Origin: Rhizobium metallidurans
GTDB lineage: Bacteria; Pseudomonadota; Alphaproteobacteria; Rhizobiales; Rhizobiaceae
Length of the DNA stretch: 64,000 nucleotides
Direction of reading: 5' to 3'
NCBI RefSeq assembly: GCF_014196505.1
Contig: NZ_JACIDW010000001.1
Location: 620,001 to 684,000, forward strand
Below the pieces are notes generated by a model that was given only the letters and a program-made list of their open reading frames with translations, made no database searches and was not told the DNA's origin. Each line of letters opens with the position of its first letter. Within the stretch, counting starts at the first letter, position 1. Shown one piece after another: positions 44,011 through 52,919 of the stretch. Made by a program: the position numbers and the translations under genes.

Positions 44011-44838
44011 TTACTTGAGGTACTTGACCATTTCTTCGCCGAACCATTTCTGCGAAAGCTTGTCCATGGTGCCGTCGTCGCGCAGTTCCTTGAGGACGCG
44101 GTTGATGTCGTCGGAGAGAACCTTGTTTTCCTCGGACTTGTGGATCAGCATGTAGGTGTTGTTGCTGTAGACGGGGTCGGAAGCGACGACATCGAGCTTC
44201 TTGTTGTCGATGACGGTCTGTTCGCCGAGATTGGACGGCAGGACGAGCGCGTCGAACTTGCCGTTCTGGATTTCGTCGAGACGATTGGGGTAGGGGATGC
44301 CGGCGCTCGATGCGGTAACTTCGAGCTTGTATTGCGGGTTTTCCTTCTGCCAGTTCATCATGAACTTGTAGGTGCCACCGCCGGCGGTTGCCGGAACGAT
44401 GCTCTTGCCGACAAGGTCCTTCATTTCCTTGATGCCGCTATCCTTGCGGCTGTAGATCTTCATGAGGCTGGCGCCCATGGGGTTCTCGGGAATGTAGAAC
44501 TGCTTTTCCCGTTCCGGCGACTTGTAGTAGCCGCCGCAGGCCATGTCGTATTTGCCGGTCGCAAGCCCGGTTTCCTGGGCGATGTCGGCGACGCCTTCCA
44601 TTTCGAACTTGTACTGGGGCAGCTTGGCGTTGATCGCGCGCAGCAGATCGGGCTCGTACCCCTGCGGCTCGACGCCGATCGCGCCCCAGGCGAGAGGCTT
44701 GGATTCAGCCGAGGTCGCGATCTTGATCGTGCGGACCTCCTGCGCATTGCCTGCGCCGGCAACTGCGAAGGCGATGGCGACGCCGCCGAGGATGGCGAGG
44801 CTGAACTGGCGACGCGACGTGGATTTGATAGCAAACAT
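44011..44838 (-). CDS. Amino-acid ABC importer periplasmic binding protein (family 3)
   Basis: 275-residue receptor with signal peptide ending GAGNAQ (about residue 33; a twin-arginine-like STSRRQFSL precedes it). Family-3 features: GYEPDLLRAINAKL near residue 64, GKYDMACGGYYKSPEREKQF near 95, and TAGGGTYKFMMNW near 150. AAAAGGGGAAC precedes the ATG. Second gene of the operon, after the ATPase. Ligand not evident; the shared regulatory motif with the threonine genes hints at threonine, serine or glycine-type compounds or an opine. Confidence 0.9.
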   Translation of the reverse strand: MFAIKSTSRRQFSLAILGGVAIAFAVAGAGNAQEVRTIKIATSAESKPLAWGAIGVEPQGYEPDLLRAINAKLPQYKFEMEGVADIAQETGLATGKYDMACGGYYKSPEREKQFYIPENPMGASLMKIYSRKDSGIKEMKDLVGKSIVPATAGGGTYKFMMNWQKENPQYKLEVTASSAGIPYPNRLDEIQNGKFDALVLPSNLGEQTVIDNKKLDVVASDPVYSNNTYMLIHKSEENKVLSDDINRVLKELRDDGTMDKLSQKWFGEEMVKYLK

Positions 44839-44870
44839 GATGTAGTTCCCCTTTTGGTTGAGTTTTCAGT

Positions 44871-45611
44871 CTACTGCAGTGTATGTTCGGTGCTCAGGAA
44901 CTGAGCCAGGCGCGGATTGCTCGGCGTGTCGAAGATTTCGGCCGGGCTGCCATCGGCCGCGACAATGCCGCGGTCCATGAAGACGATCCGGTTCGAGATG
45001 TTCTTCGCGAACTGCATTTCGTGCGTCACCAGCAACGATGTGATGCCCGAGGACGTCACGTCCTTGATGACCTTGAGAACTTCGCCGACGAGTTCGGGGT
45101 CTAGGGACGATGTGGGTTCGTCGAAGAGCATCACATCGGGACGGACAGCCAGCGCCCGTGCGATGCCGGTTCTCTGAAGCTGCCCGCCTGAAAGCTGAGA
45201 GGGATAGCTGTCGCGCTTGGCGGAAAGACCGACGCGTTCGAGTTCGCGCAGCGCGATTTCCCGTGCCTCTTCCTTCGACTTGCGCTGCACGACGATCAGC
45301 GGGTCCATGACGTTGGCGATAACGGTCATGTTCTTGAACACGTTGAATTGCTGGAAGACCATCGCCGTGCGTAGCCGGATCGCCTGCACGGAGGCCTTGT
45401 CGGCGCGCTGGTAATCCATCTGGATCTGGTCGAACGCGATGGTGCCGGAAGAGGGTTTCGCCAGGTAGTTGATGCACTTCAGCAGCGTGGTTTTCCCGGT
45501 GCCGCTGGGGCCGATGATCGACACGACGTCTCCGCGTTTCACCGAGAGATTGACGCCGTTCAGAATCTGCGAATTCCCATACGACAGTTTGATGTTCTTG
45601 AGTTCCAGCAT
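44871..45611 (-). CDS. Polar amino-acid ABC importer ATP-binding protein (HisP/GlnQ type)
   Basis: 246-residue ATPase. Walker A is GPSGTGKTTLLKCINYL near residue 34, the signature LSGGQLQRTGIARAL (an unusual Thr-Gly where most have Arg-Val), Walker B VMLFDEPTSSLDPEL, switch VTHEM. First gene of the importer operon, with the TACAGGATA...TATCCTGTA dyad about 210-240 bases upstream. GAAGGA is upstream of the start. Confidence 0.93.
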   Translation of the reverse strand: MLELKNIKLSYGNSQILNGVNLSVKRGDVVSIIGPSGTGKTTLLKCINYLAKPSSGTIAFDQIQMDYQRADKASVQAIRLRTAMVFQQFNVFKNMTVIANVMDPLIVVQRKSKEEAREIALRELERVGLSAKRDSYPSQLSGGQLQRTGIARALAVRPDVMLFDEPTSSLDPELVGEVLKVIKDVTSSGITSLLVTHEMQFAKNISNRIVFMDRGIVAADGSPAEIFDTPSNPRLAQFLSTEHTLQ

Positions 45612-45820
45612 CTGGCTGTGTCCTTCTGATTATGAGGTGTTGGCGTCTCGTTAGGATCGAGGCAGCCGAACCAGGCGGACGACTTCAAAGTTCCCAGGTT
45701 TCACGAGCATTTCAGACCCCTTTTTGTTGCGGGCGGACGTTCTCGTCAGCCCTTTGATAAACATCCTCGCGGATGCCATTCCGATATCCAGGCCGCGCGG
45801 CGTGGATATTATTTTCAATA

Positions 45821-45848
45821 TACAGGATATTGGATACGCTATCCTGTA
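45821..45848. promoter_or_regulatory. Dyad TACAGGATA-N10-TATCCTGTA upstream of amino-acid importer
   Basis: Perfect 9-base inverted arms (45821-45829 and 45840-45848) with a 10-base spacer, between the AhpD-like gene and the importer ATPase. The same TATCCTG unit recurs in front of the XRE-cupin gene (51035-51041, 51050-51056). It is therefore probably the operator of that regulator; this is inference from motif sharing. Confidence 0.6.
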
Positions 45849-45891
45849 AAATGGAAATGTCAACGTCCTTGTTTCAAGTCGCGAGCAAACA

Positions 45892-46458
45892 CTACTTTCC
45901 GCTATCGGCATGACCGAGGACATGCATCAGGCGATTGGCCCAGCCGAAGATCGAGACGGCGTGGATGAGATCGATGATTTCGGCGTCGTCCATGCCCACG
46001 GCCCGCAACGAGGCGATGTCTTCCTCGTTGGCTTGCGATGGCACCTGAGAGAGCCTGCGCGCGAATGCATTGATCGCCGCGTCGCGTGGGCCGAGGGCCT
46101 CGGGACGCTCCAGATAGAGCGCGGTCACGACGGCGTCGCTTCTTGTCAATTCCGCGTGACGCCGCGCATGGGTCACGGCGCAGAACTTGCAGCCGTTGAC
46201 GATCGAGGCGCCGAGCGCTCCCAGCTCCCTGTCGGGCCGGGGCAGGCCGCCCGGAACATACATGATGGCGTTGAACAGCACGGTCCTGGCGACATAGCTT
46301 TCCGGATCGTGCACCAGGGTACGGACGTATTCCGATACTTTCTTCGCGGATGGGGTGACCTTCATCGCGTCGAGCTGTTCGGGCGTGGCGTCCGCCACTT
46401 CGACCGGGTCGATATAGGGATGCCAGTTGAGTGGCTTGAGGCGGACCGCGGAAATCAT
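45892..46458 (-). CDS. Alkylhydroperoxidase AhpD-like CMD protein
   Basis: 188-residue all-helical carboxymuconolactone-decarboxylase/AhpD-family protein. The redox CxxC is present in IVNGCKFCAVTHARRHAEL (about residues 92-95), with the downstream His typical of peroxidase-active members. Overlaps the preceding CMD gene by four bases (ATGA). The combination with a second, CxxC-less CMD protein recalls the paired Avi_7169/Avi_7170-type families; that naming is from memory. Probably deals with peroxide or organic hydroperoxide produced by the flavoenzyme of the operon, or acts on a metabolite. Confidence 0.85.
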   Translation of the reverse strand: MISAVRLKPLNWHPYIDPVEVADATPEQLDAMKVTPSAKKVSEYVRTLVHDPESYVARTVLFNAIMYVPGGLPRPDRELGALGASIVNGCKFCAVTHARRHAELTRSDAVVTALYLERPEALGPRDAAINAFARRLSQVPSQANEEDIASLRAVGMDDAEIIDLIHAVSIFGWANRLMHVLGHADSGK

Positions 46459-46937
46459 GCCGACCTCATGAGCCGCAGGCCTGAGGCCACGCGTGTCTGG
46501 AAATTGACGAATGCGATCAGTTCGGAGAGCGCGACGATCTGCGGATTGGTGAGCCCCGCCGATTGAAGGCGGGCGATGTCGCTCGCCGCGGCGTCGATCG
46601 GCGTCAGCGTGACGAGGTCGACATGCCTGGCGATGGTGGCAAGCGGTTCGGCAAGGTCCGTCGCTCCACGGGCGAGCGCCATCAGCTCTTCCGACGCGCC
46701 GATTTCCGACAGCTGGTCGCCGTAGTCCTTGATAAGGGATTGATCGGCGTTGAGGACGGCCATGCGGTGGGCTAGCGAGAGGCGCAGTCCCGTGTCGATG
46801 CCGTGGCCGTTTGCCGGATGCAATACGGCCACCCGGCATAGTTCCGCTCCCTCCACGAACTCCGGGCGAAGCCGCCGGGCGGCGTAGATTGGATCGTCAG
46901 GCGCAAGCCCCGCGATCTTGTCCATGGCGTCGGTCAC
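46455..46937 (-). CDS. CMD-domain protein without CxxC
   Basis: 160 residues starting at GTG 46937, with AAGGAG eight bases upstream; its first G is the last base of the flavoenzyme stop (TAGTG), so translation is coupled. The fold signature of the CMD family is visible (GLRLSLAHRMAVLNADQSL and TNPQIVALSELIAFVNFQTR), but no CxxC pair exists: the segment reads ELCRVAVLHPANGHG. It probably forms a complex with, or complements, the AhpD-like protein encoded next. Confidence 0.78.
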   Translation of the reverse strand: MTDAMDKIAGLAPDDPIYAARRLRPEFVEGAELCRVAVLHPANGHGIDTGLRLSLAHRMAVLNADQSLIKDYGDQLSEIGASEELMALARGATDLAEPLATIARHVDLVTLTPIDAAASDIARLQSAGLTNPQIVALSELIAFVNFQTRVASGLRLMRSA

Positions 46938-48403
46938 TACGCATTCTCCTTCCGCAACAGGGGTGTGGCGTCCACCCACTCGTCTCCCATCAGTTCGGGA
47001 GTGTCGAAGGCGACGAGATTGGCAAAATGTGTTTCCACGTCTTCGGCGAAGAGTGATGCGGCAATGCCGCGAACCAGCCGGTCCGCCCCGGCGCTCACCG
47101 CCGGAATGTCTCCGGAGACCTTGCCATGCGTCAGCATCGCCGCGTCGTTGAAGCAGTAGATGTTCGCCAGCATCGGGCAGGTCCCGGCAACCCGCTCCCG
47201 GAACTCGAAGGACGGGCCAAGATCCGGCGCGTCGGCCATGCTCGGGCGCTGCGGCCCCATGTCGGGCGTGTAGCGGCCATCCGCCCATGTGCGGATGAAT
47301 GGCGCGATGGCGGAGAATTCGGGGCGGCCGTTGAAGTCGTTCAAGAAGCCGGTGGCAGCCACGAGGAAGTCGTAGCGTAGCGGCCCCTGCGTGGTTTCGA
47401 TGAGCAGCCCATCGCTATCCTGTCTGACGGCCCGGATACCGCAATCAAGCAGGAACCGGGCGTTGGCGTGACGGGACACGCGCAGCGTCGAGGAGCGCGG
47501 CGGTGGCGTCTGCGTCGCCGACGTATAGTCCACGAACTTCCACTTCCAGCCATCGGGAACCTGATGCATGCCATGCACGACGCCCTGGCTGCCGATTCCC
47601 GTCATCTTGTTGATGCGCGGCATCTGCTTTCGGCGGATCAGGAGATCGACCGACTTCGCGCCGGCCTCCAGGGCCGTCGCCGCGTTGTCCATCGACGACG
47701 CGCCGGCGCCGATGACCGCCACCCGCTTGCCTCTCAGCGCATCGAAGTCGATCTCGTCGGCGGAATGGGCCCAGTAGGTGCGGTCTATACCCTGCAGGAA
47801 ATCCGGGACGGCAAAGCCGCCGAGGCCCGAGCGGCCGGTGGCGAGAACCAGTCTGCGGGTGAGGACCGGACCGGTTTCGGCGCCCTCGATGTCGATCTGG
47901 ATGAGATCGCCGGACCGCTTGATTGCGGTCATCCGCACGCCGTTGACGATCGGCAAATTCAGGACGCGGCGATACCAGACGAGGTAATCCATCCACTGGC
48001 CCTTGGGGATCTTGTCGAGCGCATCCCAGGCCTTCGTACCCCACTGCGCCGTGAACCAGGCACGGAAGGTGAGTTGCGGCAGGCCCAGAGCGGGGCCGTG
48101 CAGGGTCTTGGGAGACCGCAGCGTCTGCATCCGCGCGAAGGTTTCCCACGGTCCTTCGAGACCCGCGGGTGCCGCGTCGTAGGCGACGATGTTGGTAATG
48201 CCCGTCAGCACCAGCTTGGCGGTTGCCGCAAGCCCGCACATCCCGGCGCCGATGACGACGACGTCCCTGACGGGCTGGCCGCCGCTCGAACGTTCCGGAA
48301 CCCAGGGCTTGCCGGGAAGTTCCAGGTACTCGAGGTCCCGAGCCAACTGCTCCTCCAGCAGGGCGAGACCGATGGGCAGGGAGGGGCTTTGTACATACGT
48401 CAT
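46937..48403 (-). CDS. FAD-dependent monooxygenase / NAD(P)-binding oxidoreductase
   Basis: 488-residue flavoprotein resembling flavin-containing monooxygenases. The FAD-binding motif is VVVIGAGMCGLAATAKL near residue 48, the NAD(P)H-binding motif RVAVIGAGASSMDNAATAL near residue 226, and an ATG-type segment LVAATGFLNDF near residue 345. Its start overlaps the LysR gene by four bases. FMO-type enzymes oxygenate amines, sulfides or ketones; here it is coupled to two peroxidase-fold proteins and near an amino-acid importer, so an N- or S-containing compound is plausible. Confidence 0.86.
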   Translation of the reverse strand: MTYVQSPSLPIGLALLEEQLARDLEYLELPGKPWVPERSSGGQPVRDVVVIGAGMCGLAATAKLVLTGITNIVAYDAAPAGLEGPWETFARMQTLRSPKTLHGPALGLPQLTFRAWFTAQWGTKAWDALDKIPKGQWMDYLVWYRRVLNLPIVNGVRMTAIKRSGDLIQIDIEGAETGPVLTRRLVLATGRSGLGGFAVPDFLQGIDRTYWAHSADEIDFDALRGKRVAVIGAGASSMDNAATALEAGAKSVDLLIRRKQMPRINKMTGIGSQGVVHGMHQVPDGWKWKFVDYTSATQTPPPRSSTLRVSRHANARFLLDCGIRAVRQDSDGLLIETTQGPLRYDFLVAATGFLNDFNGRPEFSAIAPFIRTWADGRYTPDMGPQRPSMADAPDLGPSFEFRERVAGTCPMLANIYCFNDAAMLTHGKVSGDIPAVSAGADRLVRGIAASLFAEDVETHFANLVAFDTPELMGDEWVDATPLLRKENA

Positions 48404-49371
48404 GTGTCTTTTCCGTTATTGGAATCCACCGGGTTGCTGGTCACCAACTGCCCGGCCACCGAGGGGTCGAGCTTGGCGAAGCCGATGATCGATCGCTCGG
48501 CAACTGCTTCGACGGCTTCGATCAGCGCCTGCGCGACGGGCCGCAGAGGCTTTTTCGATGCCGCCAGGACACCCCAGTAGAAAGGCACCGTTTCGTCGAT
48601 CGGCCGGATGATGACGCCGGGCTGGCTGATGCCGTAGGCGGTTACCGGATCGATGATGGCCGGAATGCCGGCCTGGCGGACGATCTGCAATGCGCCGTAT
48701 GCCGTGTTGGTCCGGATGACAGGGCCGGTTTCGATCCCGCGCGCGGCAAGCGCCCGCGCGATGTGCAGCTGGAAGCGCAAGGGGTTGAGAAGGGTCGCCA
48801 CGCGCCTTCCCGCCAATTCCGTCAACGGCACGATATCCAGCTTCGCGAGCGGATCGTCTTCATGCAGGGCCGCGACGTCGGGCGCGGAATAGAGGCGCAG
48901 GACGTCCAGGCCTGGCGTATCCAAAGGCATGCTTGAGAAACCGAGTTCGGCCCTTCCGCCCCGCACCTCCTGAGCGACCACCGAGGGAATGAACTGCCCG
49001 AGGTGCGTCTCGTGCGGAAGCTGGACATCCTTCAGCTCGGCCATCGCACGCGGGATCAGCCCCGTGCCGATGGCCGATGTCGCCACGATCTGGAGAATTC
49101 GCCCCTTTCCGGCGGCGATCGTCTTGGCGCGGGCGGCAAGTTCGCTGAACGACATGAGGAGGCGGCGGGCTTCTTCCTCGAACGCTACGCCTTCCTCGGA
49201 CAACTGCACCCTGCGCCCGATGCGGTGCAGCAACTCGAAGCCCAGCTCCGTTTCGAGGTCTTGAATGGTTCGCGTGACGGATGGCTGGGACCGGCCGAGC
49301 AGGTCGGCCGCCTTCGTGATGCTGCCACTGGCAGCAACGGCAAGGAAGGTTTGAAGGTCACGCGTTTCCAT
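48400..49371 (-). CDS. LysR-family regulator leading the monooxygenase operon
   Basis: About 323 residues. The N-terminal helix-turn-helix is FLAVAASGSITKAADLLGRSQPS (about residues 7-29), then VTRTIQDLETELGFELLHR; the substrate-binding domain follows. ATG 49371 is used; a GTG at 49377 is in frame. Unusually for LysR it is the first gene of the operon it presumably controls (ATGA overlap with the flavoenzyme), so it would be autoregulated. A TTGACA box on the minus strand at 49428-49433 is a candidate -35. Confidence 0.9.
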   Translation of the reverse strand: METRDLQTFLAVAASGSITKAADLLGRSQPSVTRTIQDLETELGFELLHRIGRRVQLSEEGVAFEEEARRLLMSFSELAARAKTIAAGKGRILQIVATSAIGTGLIPRAMAELKDVQLPHETHLGQFIPSVVAQEVRGGRAELGFSSMPLDTPGLDVLRLYSAPDVAALHEDDPLAKLDIVPLTELAGRRVATLLNPLRFQLHIARALAARGIETGPVIRTNTAYGALQIVRQAGIPAIIDPVTAYGISQPGVIIRPIDETVPFYWGVLAASKKPLRPVAQALIEAVEAVAERSIIGFAKLDPSVAGQLVTSNPVDSNNGKDT

Positions 49372-49707
49372 AACCACCTACATGCACTTTTCGAATGAGT
49401 GGTATCATTCCATTCACTTTTGATATCTGTCAAGCGGAAACGGCACTCCGGTGTACGGCACTGTTTTTGCCCGCTAGGCAGGTATCCACATGCGAAAATG
49501 CCCGATGCGCAGGTGCCTGCGCCGGGCTTGAGCCTTTGAGGAAAAGTGAGTTTGGACGTCCTTGCGCGGGCCGGGTCGGCTCGACGCCGCGATGAGCGCG
49601 GAGTACGAAGCCAATGCCGTACTCCGCGCCTATGGCCGGTGCCGCCGTGGCCGCGGGCTTGATAGTCGCGTGTCTATGGCCGTGCGGCTATGACGACGGG
49701 ATGCCGT
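49372..49707. other. Intergenic region with hairpin 49596-49629
   Basis: 336 bases between the LysR start and the opine-dehydrogenase-like stop. Near the LysR end lie the probable promoter (TTGACA on the minus strand at 49428-49433) and two CACTTTT repeats. A strong hairpin with perfect 11-base arms (49596-49606 and 49619-49629, loop 12) follows the dehydrogenase gene by about 80 bases and probably ends its transcript. No coding frame in it has recognisable features. Confidence 0.5.
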
Positions 49708-50784
49708 TCAGCCCTGGTAGCCGTTTCGGCAAATGCTTTGCAGATCCTCCGCCGACATGCCTTCGATCGAAAGCGCCGGAAGAAGATCGTTGTCGGCGGT
49801 CAGGTCACGGCCATAGGCCGCGGACATGATCGAAATGCCGGACTCGTGAAGCACAGCGGGCCGGCCGATGATCTTCCCCAGGACCGCGGTCGGAAAGATC
49901 CCGAATGGAAAGTCCTCGAGAATGTAGCGGCTTTCGATTGTTGTCGGCCCAAGGCCGCCGCGCCCCTGTCGGTCCATTTCCTGGTTCATCTCCGAGACGG
50001 TGCCCATCGGCACATGAAACGACAGCGAAAAATGTTCCTCGACCGTGCGGACCGAAACTCCGAAGTGACCGGCGATCGCGAGCCTTTCCGCGTCGAGCGC
50101 TTCGATGAAGCGCCCCACCGCGGGCGTAACATTGCCGCCTTGGCTCCATGTCTCGCCTTTCTCCATGCGCGTCAGGTTGAGAAGCGCGATGCCGAGATGG
50201 TTCTGCGGGTTGAGATTGCTGAGGGCGATGGCAAGGAGGCCGTCCCGGCGAACGAAGCGGTCGCCGAAAAGTTTGGTGCACAGCTCGAAGCCTTCGTCGG
50301 CGGCGCTCGCGGGCAGGGTCGCCACGTCGAGCTTTTGCCGGACCGTCGCCACCTGAACGCTGGTGGCACTGCTCTGTCTGCCGGTGACCAGTGTTGTGCC
50401 CCACACGATGATGGGGAGGCTCACCTGCCGACGGGCAAGCCGCTGCGAGAGGTAAAGCGCGCCGAAAGAGCTGTGCGAGCTGATGATCACCGGCGTTCCG
50501 GCCTTCAGGTAGGGGACGGCCGCGTCGATGACCTTCTTGTGGCCATAGGCAGGGAGCGCGATCATGACCACGTCGGCGTCCTCGACGGCTTCCCGGCATT
50601 CCCCGGCCACGCGCACGGTGGCCGTGGTTTCGACAGCGCCCGTCGCGACCAGCGGCTCTCCCGAAGCAAGTGCGCGTGTGCGTTCTCCGGATGGTGACCA
50701 CAGGGTCGGGCTGAAACCCTCCTTCGACAGGTAGGCGGCAACGCCAAAGGCAATTGCTCCTGCTCCGAGAATGCTTACGCGCAT
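49708..50784 (-). CDS. Opine (octopine/nopaline) dehydrogenase-family NAD(P) enzyme
   Basis: 358-residue enzyme. N-terminal Rossmann motif VSILGAGAIAFGVAAYL; second half with the octopine-dehydrogenase domain, including the catalytic-His region SNLNPQNHLGIALLNLTRM near residue 205 and HVPMGTVSEM. Members condense an amino acid with a 2-oxoacid reductively or run the reverse. ATG 50784 follows GGAGAGG; the frame to 51006 is rejected because it crosses the promoter. Divergent from the XRE-cupin gene, with TATCCTG repeats between, and near an amino-acid importer and threonine enzymes, so an opine-like or N-substituted amino acid is a reasonable substrate. Specificity unknown. Confidence 0.82.
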   Translation of the reverse strand: MRVSILGAGAIAFGVAAYLSKEGFSPTLWSPSGERTRALASGEPLVATGAVETTATVRVAGECREAVEDADVVMIALPAYGHKKVIDAAVPYLKAGTPVIISSHSSFGALYLSQRLARRQVSLPIIVWGTTLVTGRQSSATSVQVATVRQKLDVATLPASAADEGFELCTKLFGDRFVRRDGLLAIALSNLNPQNHLGIALLNLTRMEKGETWSQGGNVTPAVGRFIEALDAERLAIAGHFGVSVRTVEEHFSLSFHVPMGTVSEMNQEMDRQGRGGLGPTTIESRYILEDFPFGIFPTAVLGKIIGRPAVLHESGISIMSAAYGRDLTADNDLLPALSIEGMSAEDLQSICRNGYQG

Positions 50785-51027
50785 GGGACCTCTCCATTCA
50801 AATCTGTCGTTATGGGGCAAAACTGTCGTCGTCGGACTGTGAAAGATTTTCGATATCGGGCCGGTCAATCCGATGTCGAGATCGCCGCGCGCCACGCCGC
50901 CCGGACATTTGTCGGCGGCTTGACCCGGTAGCGTCGCGAATGCTTTGATTGCCGGCAGAACGTCTCCGTGGTGGATTGAGGTTTCGGAATGCCGTGCACT
51001 CGACATGAGCCGAAAAATCGTGTTTTA

Positions 51028-51056
51028 TATCCAGTATCCTGTAATGCAATATCCTG
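51028..51056. promoter_or_regulatory. TATCCTG repeats in the XRE-cupin / opine-dehydrogenase promoter
   Basis: Three direct copies: TATCCAG (51028-51034), TATCCTG (51035-51041) and TATCCTG (51050-51056), the last ending four bases before the XRE start codon. The unit matches the arms of the dyad at 45821-45848. Likely autoregulation by the XRE protein and control of the divergent gene. Confidence 0.6.
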
Positions 51057-51060
51057 AACC

Positions 51061-51630
51061 ATGGAAAACATCAACACACCGCAACTCGGCCCTTTGCTCC
51101 AGCGCCAGCGAAAGAGCAGAAACCTCACCCTCGCGCAACTCTCCGCGGTTTCGGGGGTCTCGAAATCGATGCTTTCGCAGATCGAGCGCGGTCAGGCCAA
51201 TCCGACCTTCGCCGTGGTCTGGAACCTGACGAGGGCCTTGAAGATCGACTTCGCCGATTTGCTCGAAGGCGGCACCGCGCCGGTCGAGCCAAGCCCGATC
51301 GAAATACAGAGTACGGCGCATACGCCGGAAATACGAAGCGACGACGGACGCTGCCGGTTGAGGATCCTGAGCCCCGCGCGAATGGCGGGAAGCACCGAGT
51401 GGTACGAAGTCGAAATCCAGCCCGGCGGAATTCTTGACAGCGCTCCCCATGCGCCCGGTGCGTTCGAGCATTTCACTGCCCTGACAAGTGGCTTCGAGAT
51501 CGCCAGCGGAGGCACGACAAAGGACATGAAATCCGGTGAGACCGCGCGTTATCCCGCTGATGTCCCTCATCATATTGCAAACAAGTCGGCCAAGATCGCG
51601 CGCGGCATGCTGATGCTCGTCTATCGATAA
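51061..51630 (+). CDS. XRE-family regulator with C-terminal cupin sensor
   Basis: 189 residues. Helix-turn-helix LTLAQLSAVSGVSKSMLSQIERG near residues 20-42, then the QANPTFAVVWNLTRAL segment usual for HTH-cupin regulators, and a small cupin domain (about 105-185) with WYEVEIQPGGILDSAPHAPGA. Such proteins govern amino-acid and amine catabolism. No Shine-Dalgarno is visible and operator repeats reach to within four bases of the ATG, so the transcript may be leaderless or very short. Upstream of kbl-tdh on the same strand. Confidence 0.88.
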   Translation: MENINTPQLGPLLQRQRKSRNLTLAQLSAVSGVSKSMLSQIERGQANPTFAVVWNLTRALKIDFADLLEGGTAPVEPSPIEIQSTAHTPEIRSDDGRCRLRILSPARMAGSTEWYEVEIQPGGILDSAPHAPGAFEHFTALTSGFEIASGGTTKDMKSGETARYPADVPHHIANKSAKIARGMLMLVYR

Positions 51631-51694
51631 AAATCCACTATACTGAAAAATATATATCCTATATATCGGAATCTCCAATCAGACGGAGTGTCCG

Positions 51695-52894
51695 ATGTCG
51701 ACCTTTCTAGACCATATCAAAAGCGTGCTCGCGGATATCGAGAGCGACGGTCTCTACAAACGTGAACGCCTCATGGCGTCCCCCCAGGGAGGGCGCATCG
51801 AGGTTGTTTCCTCAGATGAAACGCGCCGGGCGATCAATCTCTGCGCGAACAACTATCTCGGACTGGCCAATCACCCCGACATCGTAGCCGCCGCGAAGGA
51901 CGGGCTCGACAGGTTCGGCTTCGGGATGGCCTCGGTCCGCTTCATCTGTGGCTCGCAGACGCTTCACCGCGAACTTGAAAAGGCGATCGCCGCCTACCTG
52001 CAAAAGGACGACGCCATCCTGTTCGCAGCCTGCTTCGACGCCAATGGCGGCGTGTTCGAGCCGTTGCTCGGCCCGGAAGACGCCATCATCTCGGATGCGC
52101 TGAACCATGCTTCGATCATCGACGGAATTCGTCTGACGAAAACCAAACGCTATCGTTATGCCAATGGCGACATGGACGAGCTCGAGACAAGGCTGAAGGA
52201 GGCCGACCGGGACGGGGCACGGTTCAAGCTCATCGCCACCGATGGGGTGTTCTCCATGGATGGCCATGTCGCGAAACTGCCTGAGATCTGCGAACTCGCC
52301 GGGCGTTACGGCGCGCTTGTGATGGTCGATGATTGTCATGCCACGGGTCACATCGGTGAGAAGGGCATGGGGACGGCGTCGCTCACGGGCGTGGGGTCGC
52401 GCGTCGATATTCTCACCGGCACACTGGGCAAAAGCCTCGGTGGCGCGATGGGCGGATATGTTGCGGCCGATCAGCCCGTGATCGACCTCCTGCGCCAGCG
52501 CGCCAGACCCTACCTGTTTTCCAACAGTCTTGCACCGGCCGTCGCCGCCGGTTCGCTGAAAGCGATCGAGATCGCGATCGGCGCTGACGACCGCCGCGCT
52601 GTCCTTCGCAGCCATTCCGCACGGTTCCGCGCCGGCCTGGAGGCCGCCGGCTTCGAGCTCATTCCAGGCGAGACGCCGATCATACCTGTCATGCTCCACG
52701 AAGCGCCCGTCGCCCAGGAGATGACCCGGGCGCTCGATGAGCGCGGCGTCTACGTCTCCGGATTCTTCTATCCTGTCGTGCCCAAGGGAAAGGCGCGAAT
52801 TCGGACGCAGATGTCGGCGGCGCTGACGGAAGACGACGTCACGATCGCGATCGACATATTCGCGGACGCCGGCAAGGCGATCGGGCTGATCTGA
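51695..52894 (+). CDS. kbl: Glycine C-acetyltransferase (2-amino-3-ketobutyrate CoA ligase)
   Basis: 399-residue PLP enzyme of the alpha-oxoamine synthase family: splits 2-amino-3-oxobutyrate with CoA into glycine and acetyl-CoA. Features: [14 protein letters not shown] near residue 50, [35 protein letters not shown], and the PLP-binding Lys in [16 protein letters not shown] (near residue 243). Normal length for Kbl. Followed by tdh 25 bases later, the standard threonine-degradation pair. An AT-rich segment with TATATATCCTATATA lies just upstream (51651-51665), possibly another XRE site. Confidence 0.95.
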   Translation: MSTFLDHIKSVLADIESDGLYKRERLMASPQGGRIEVVSSDETRRAINLCANNYLGLANHPDIVAAAKDGLDRFGFGMASVRFICGSQTLHRELEKAIAAYLQKDDAILFAACFDANGGVFEPLLGPEDAIISDALNHASIIDGIRLTKTKRYRYANGDMDELETRLKEADRDGARFKLIATDGVFSMDGHVAKLPEICELAGRYGALVMVDDCHATGHIGEKGMGTASLTGVGSRVDILTGTLGKSLGGAMGGYVAADQPVIDLLRQRARPYLFSNSLAPAVAAGSLKAIEIAIGADDRRAVLRSHSARFRAGLEAAGFELIPGETPIIPVMLHEAPVAQEMTRALDERGVYVSGFFYPVVPKGKARIRTQMSAALTEDDVTIAIDIFADAGKAIGLI

Positions 52895-52919
52895 ACCCTT
52901 CAAATCCAAGGAAACCAAC

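Noticed and set aside
49708..50784. Idea that the opine-dehydrogenase-like gene marks a Ti/Ri plasmid T-DNA
   Set aside because: No T-DNA borders, vir genes or plant-type promoter; it sits among bacterial catabolic genes with a bacterial ribosome-binding site.
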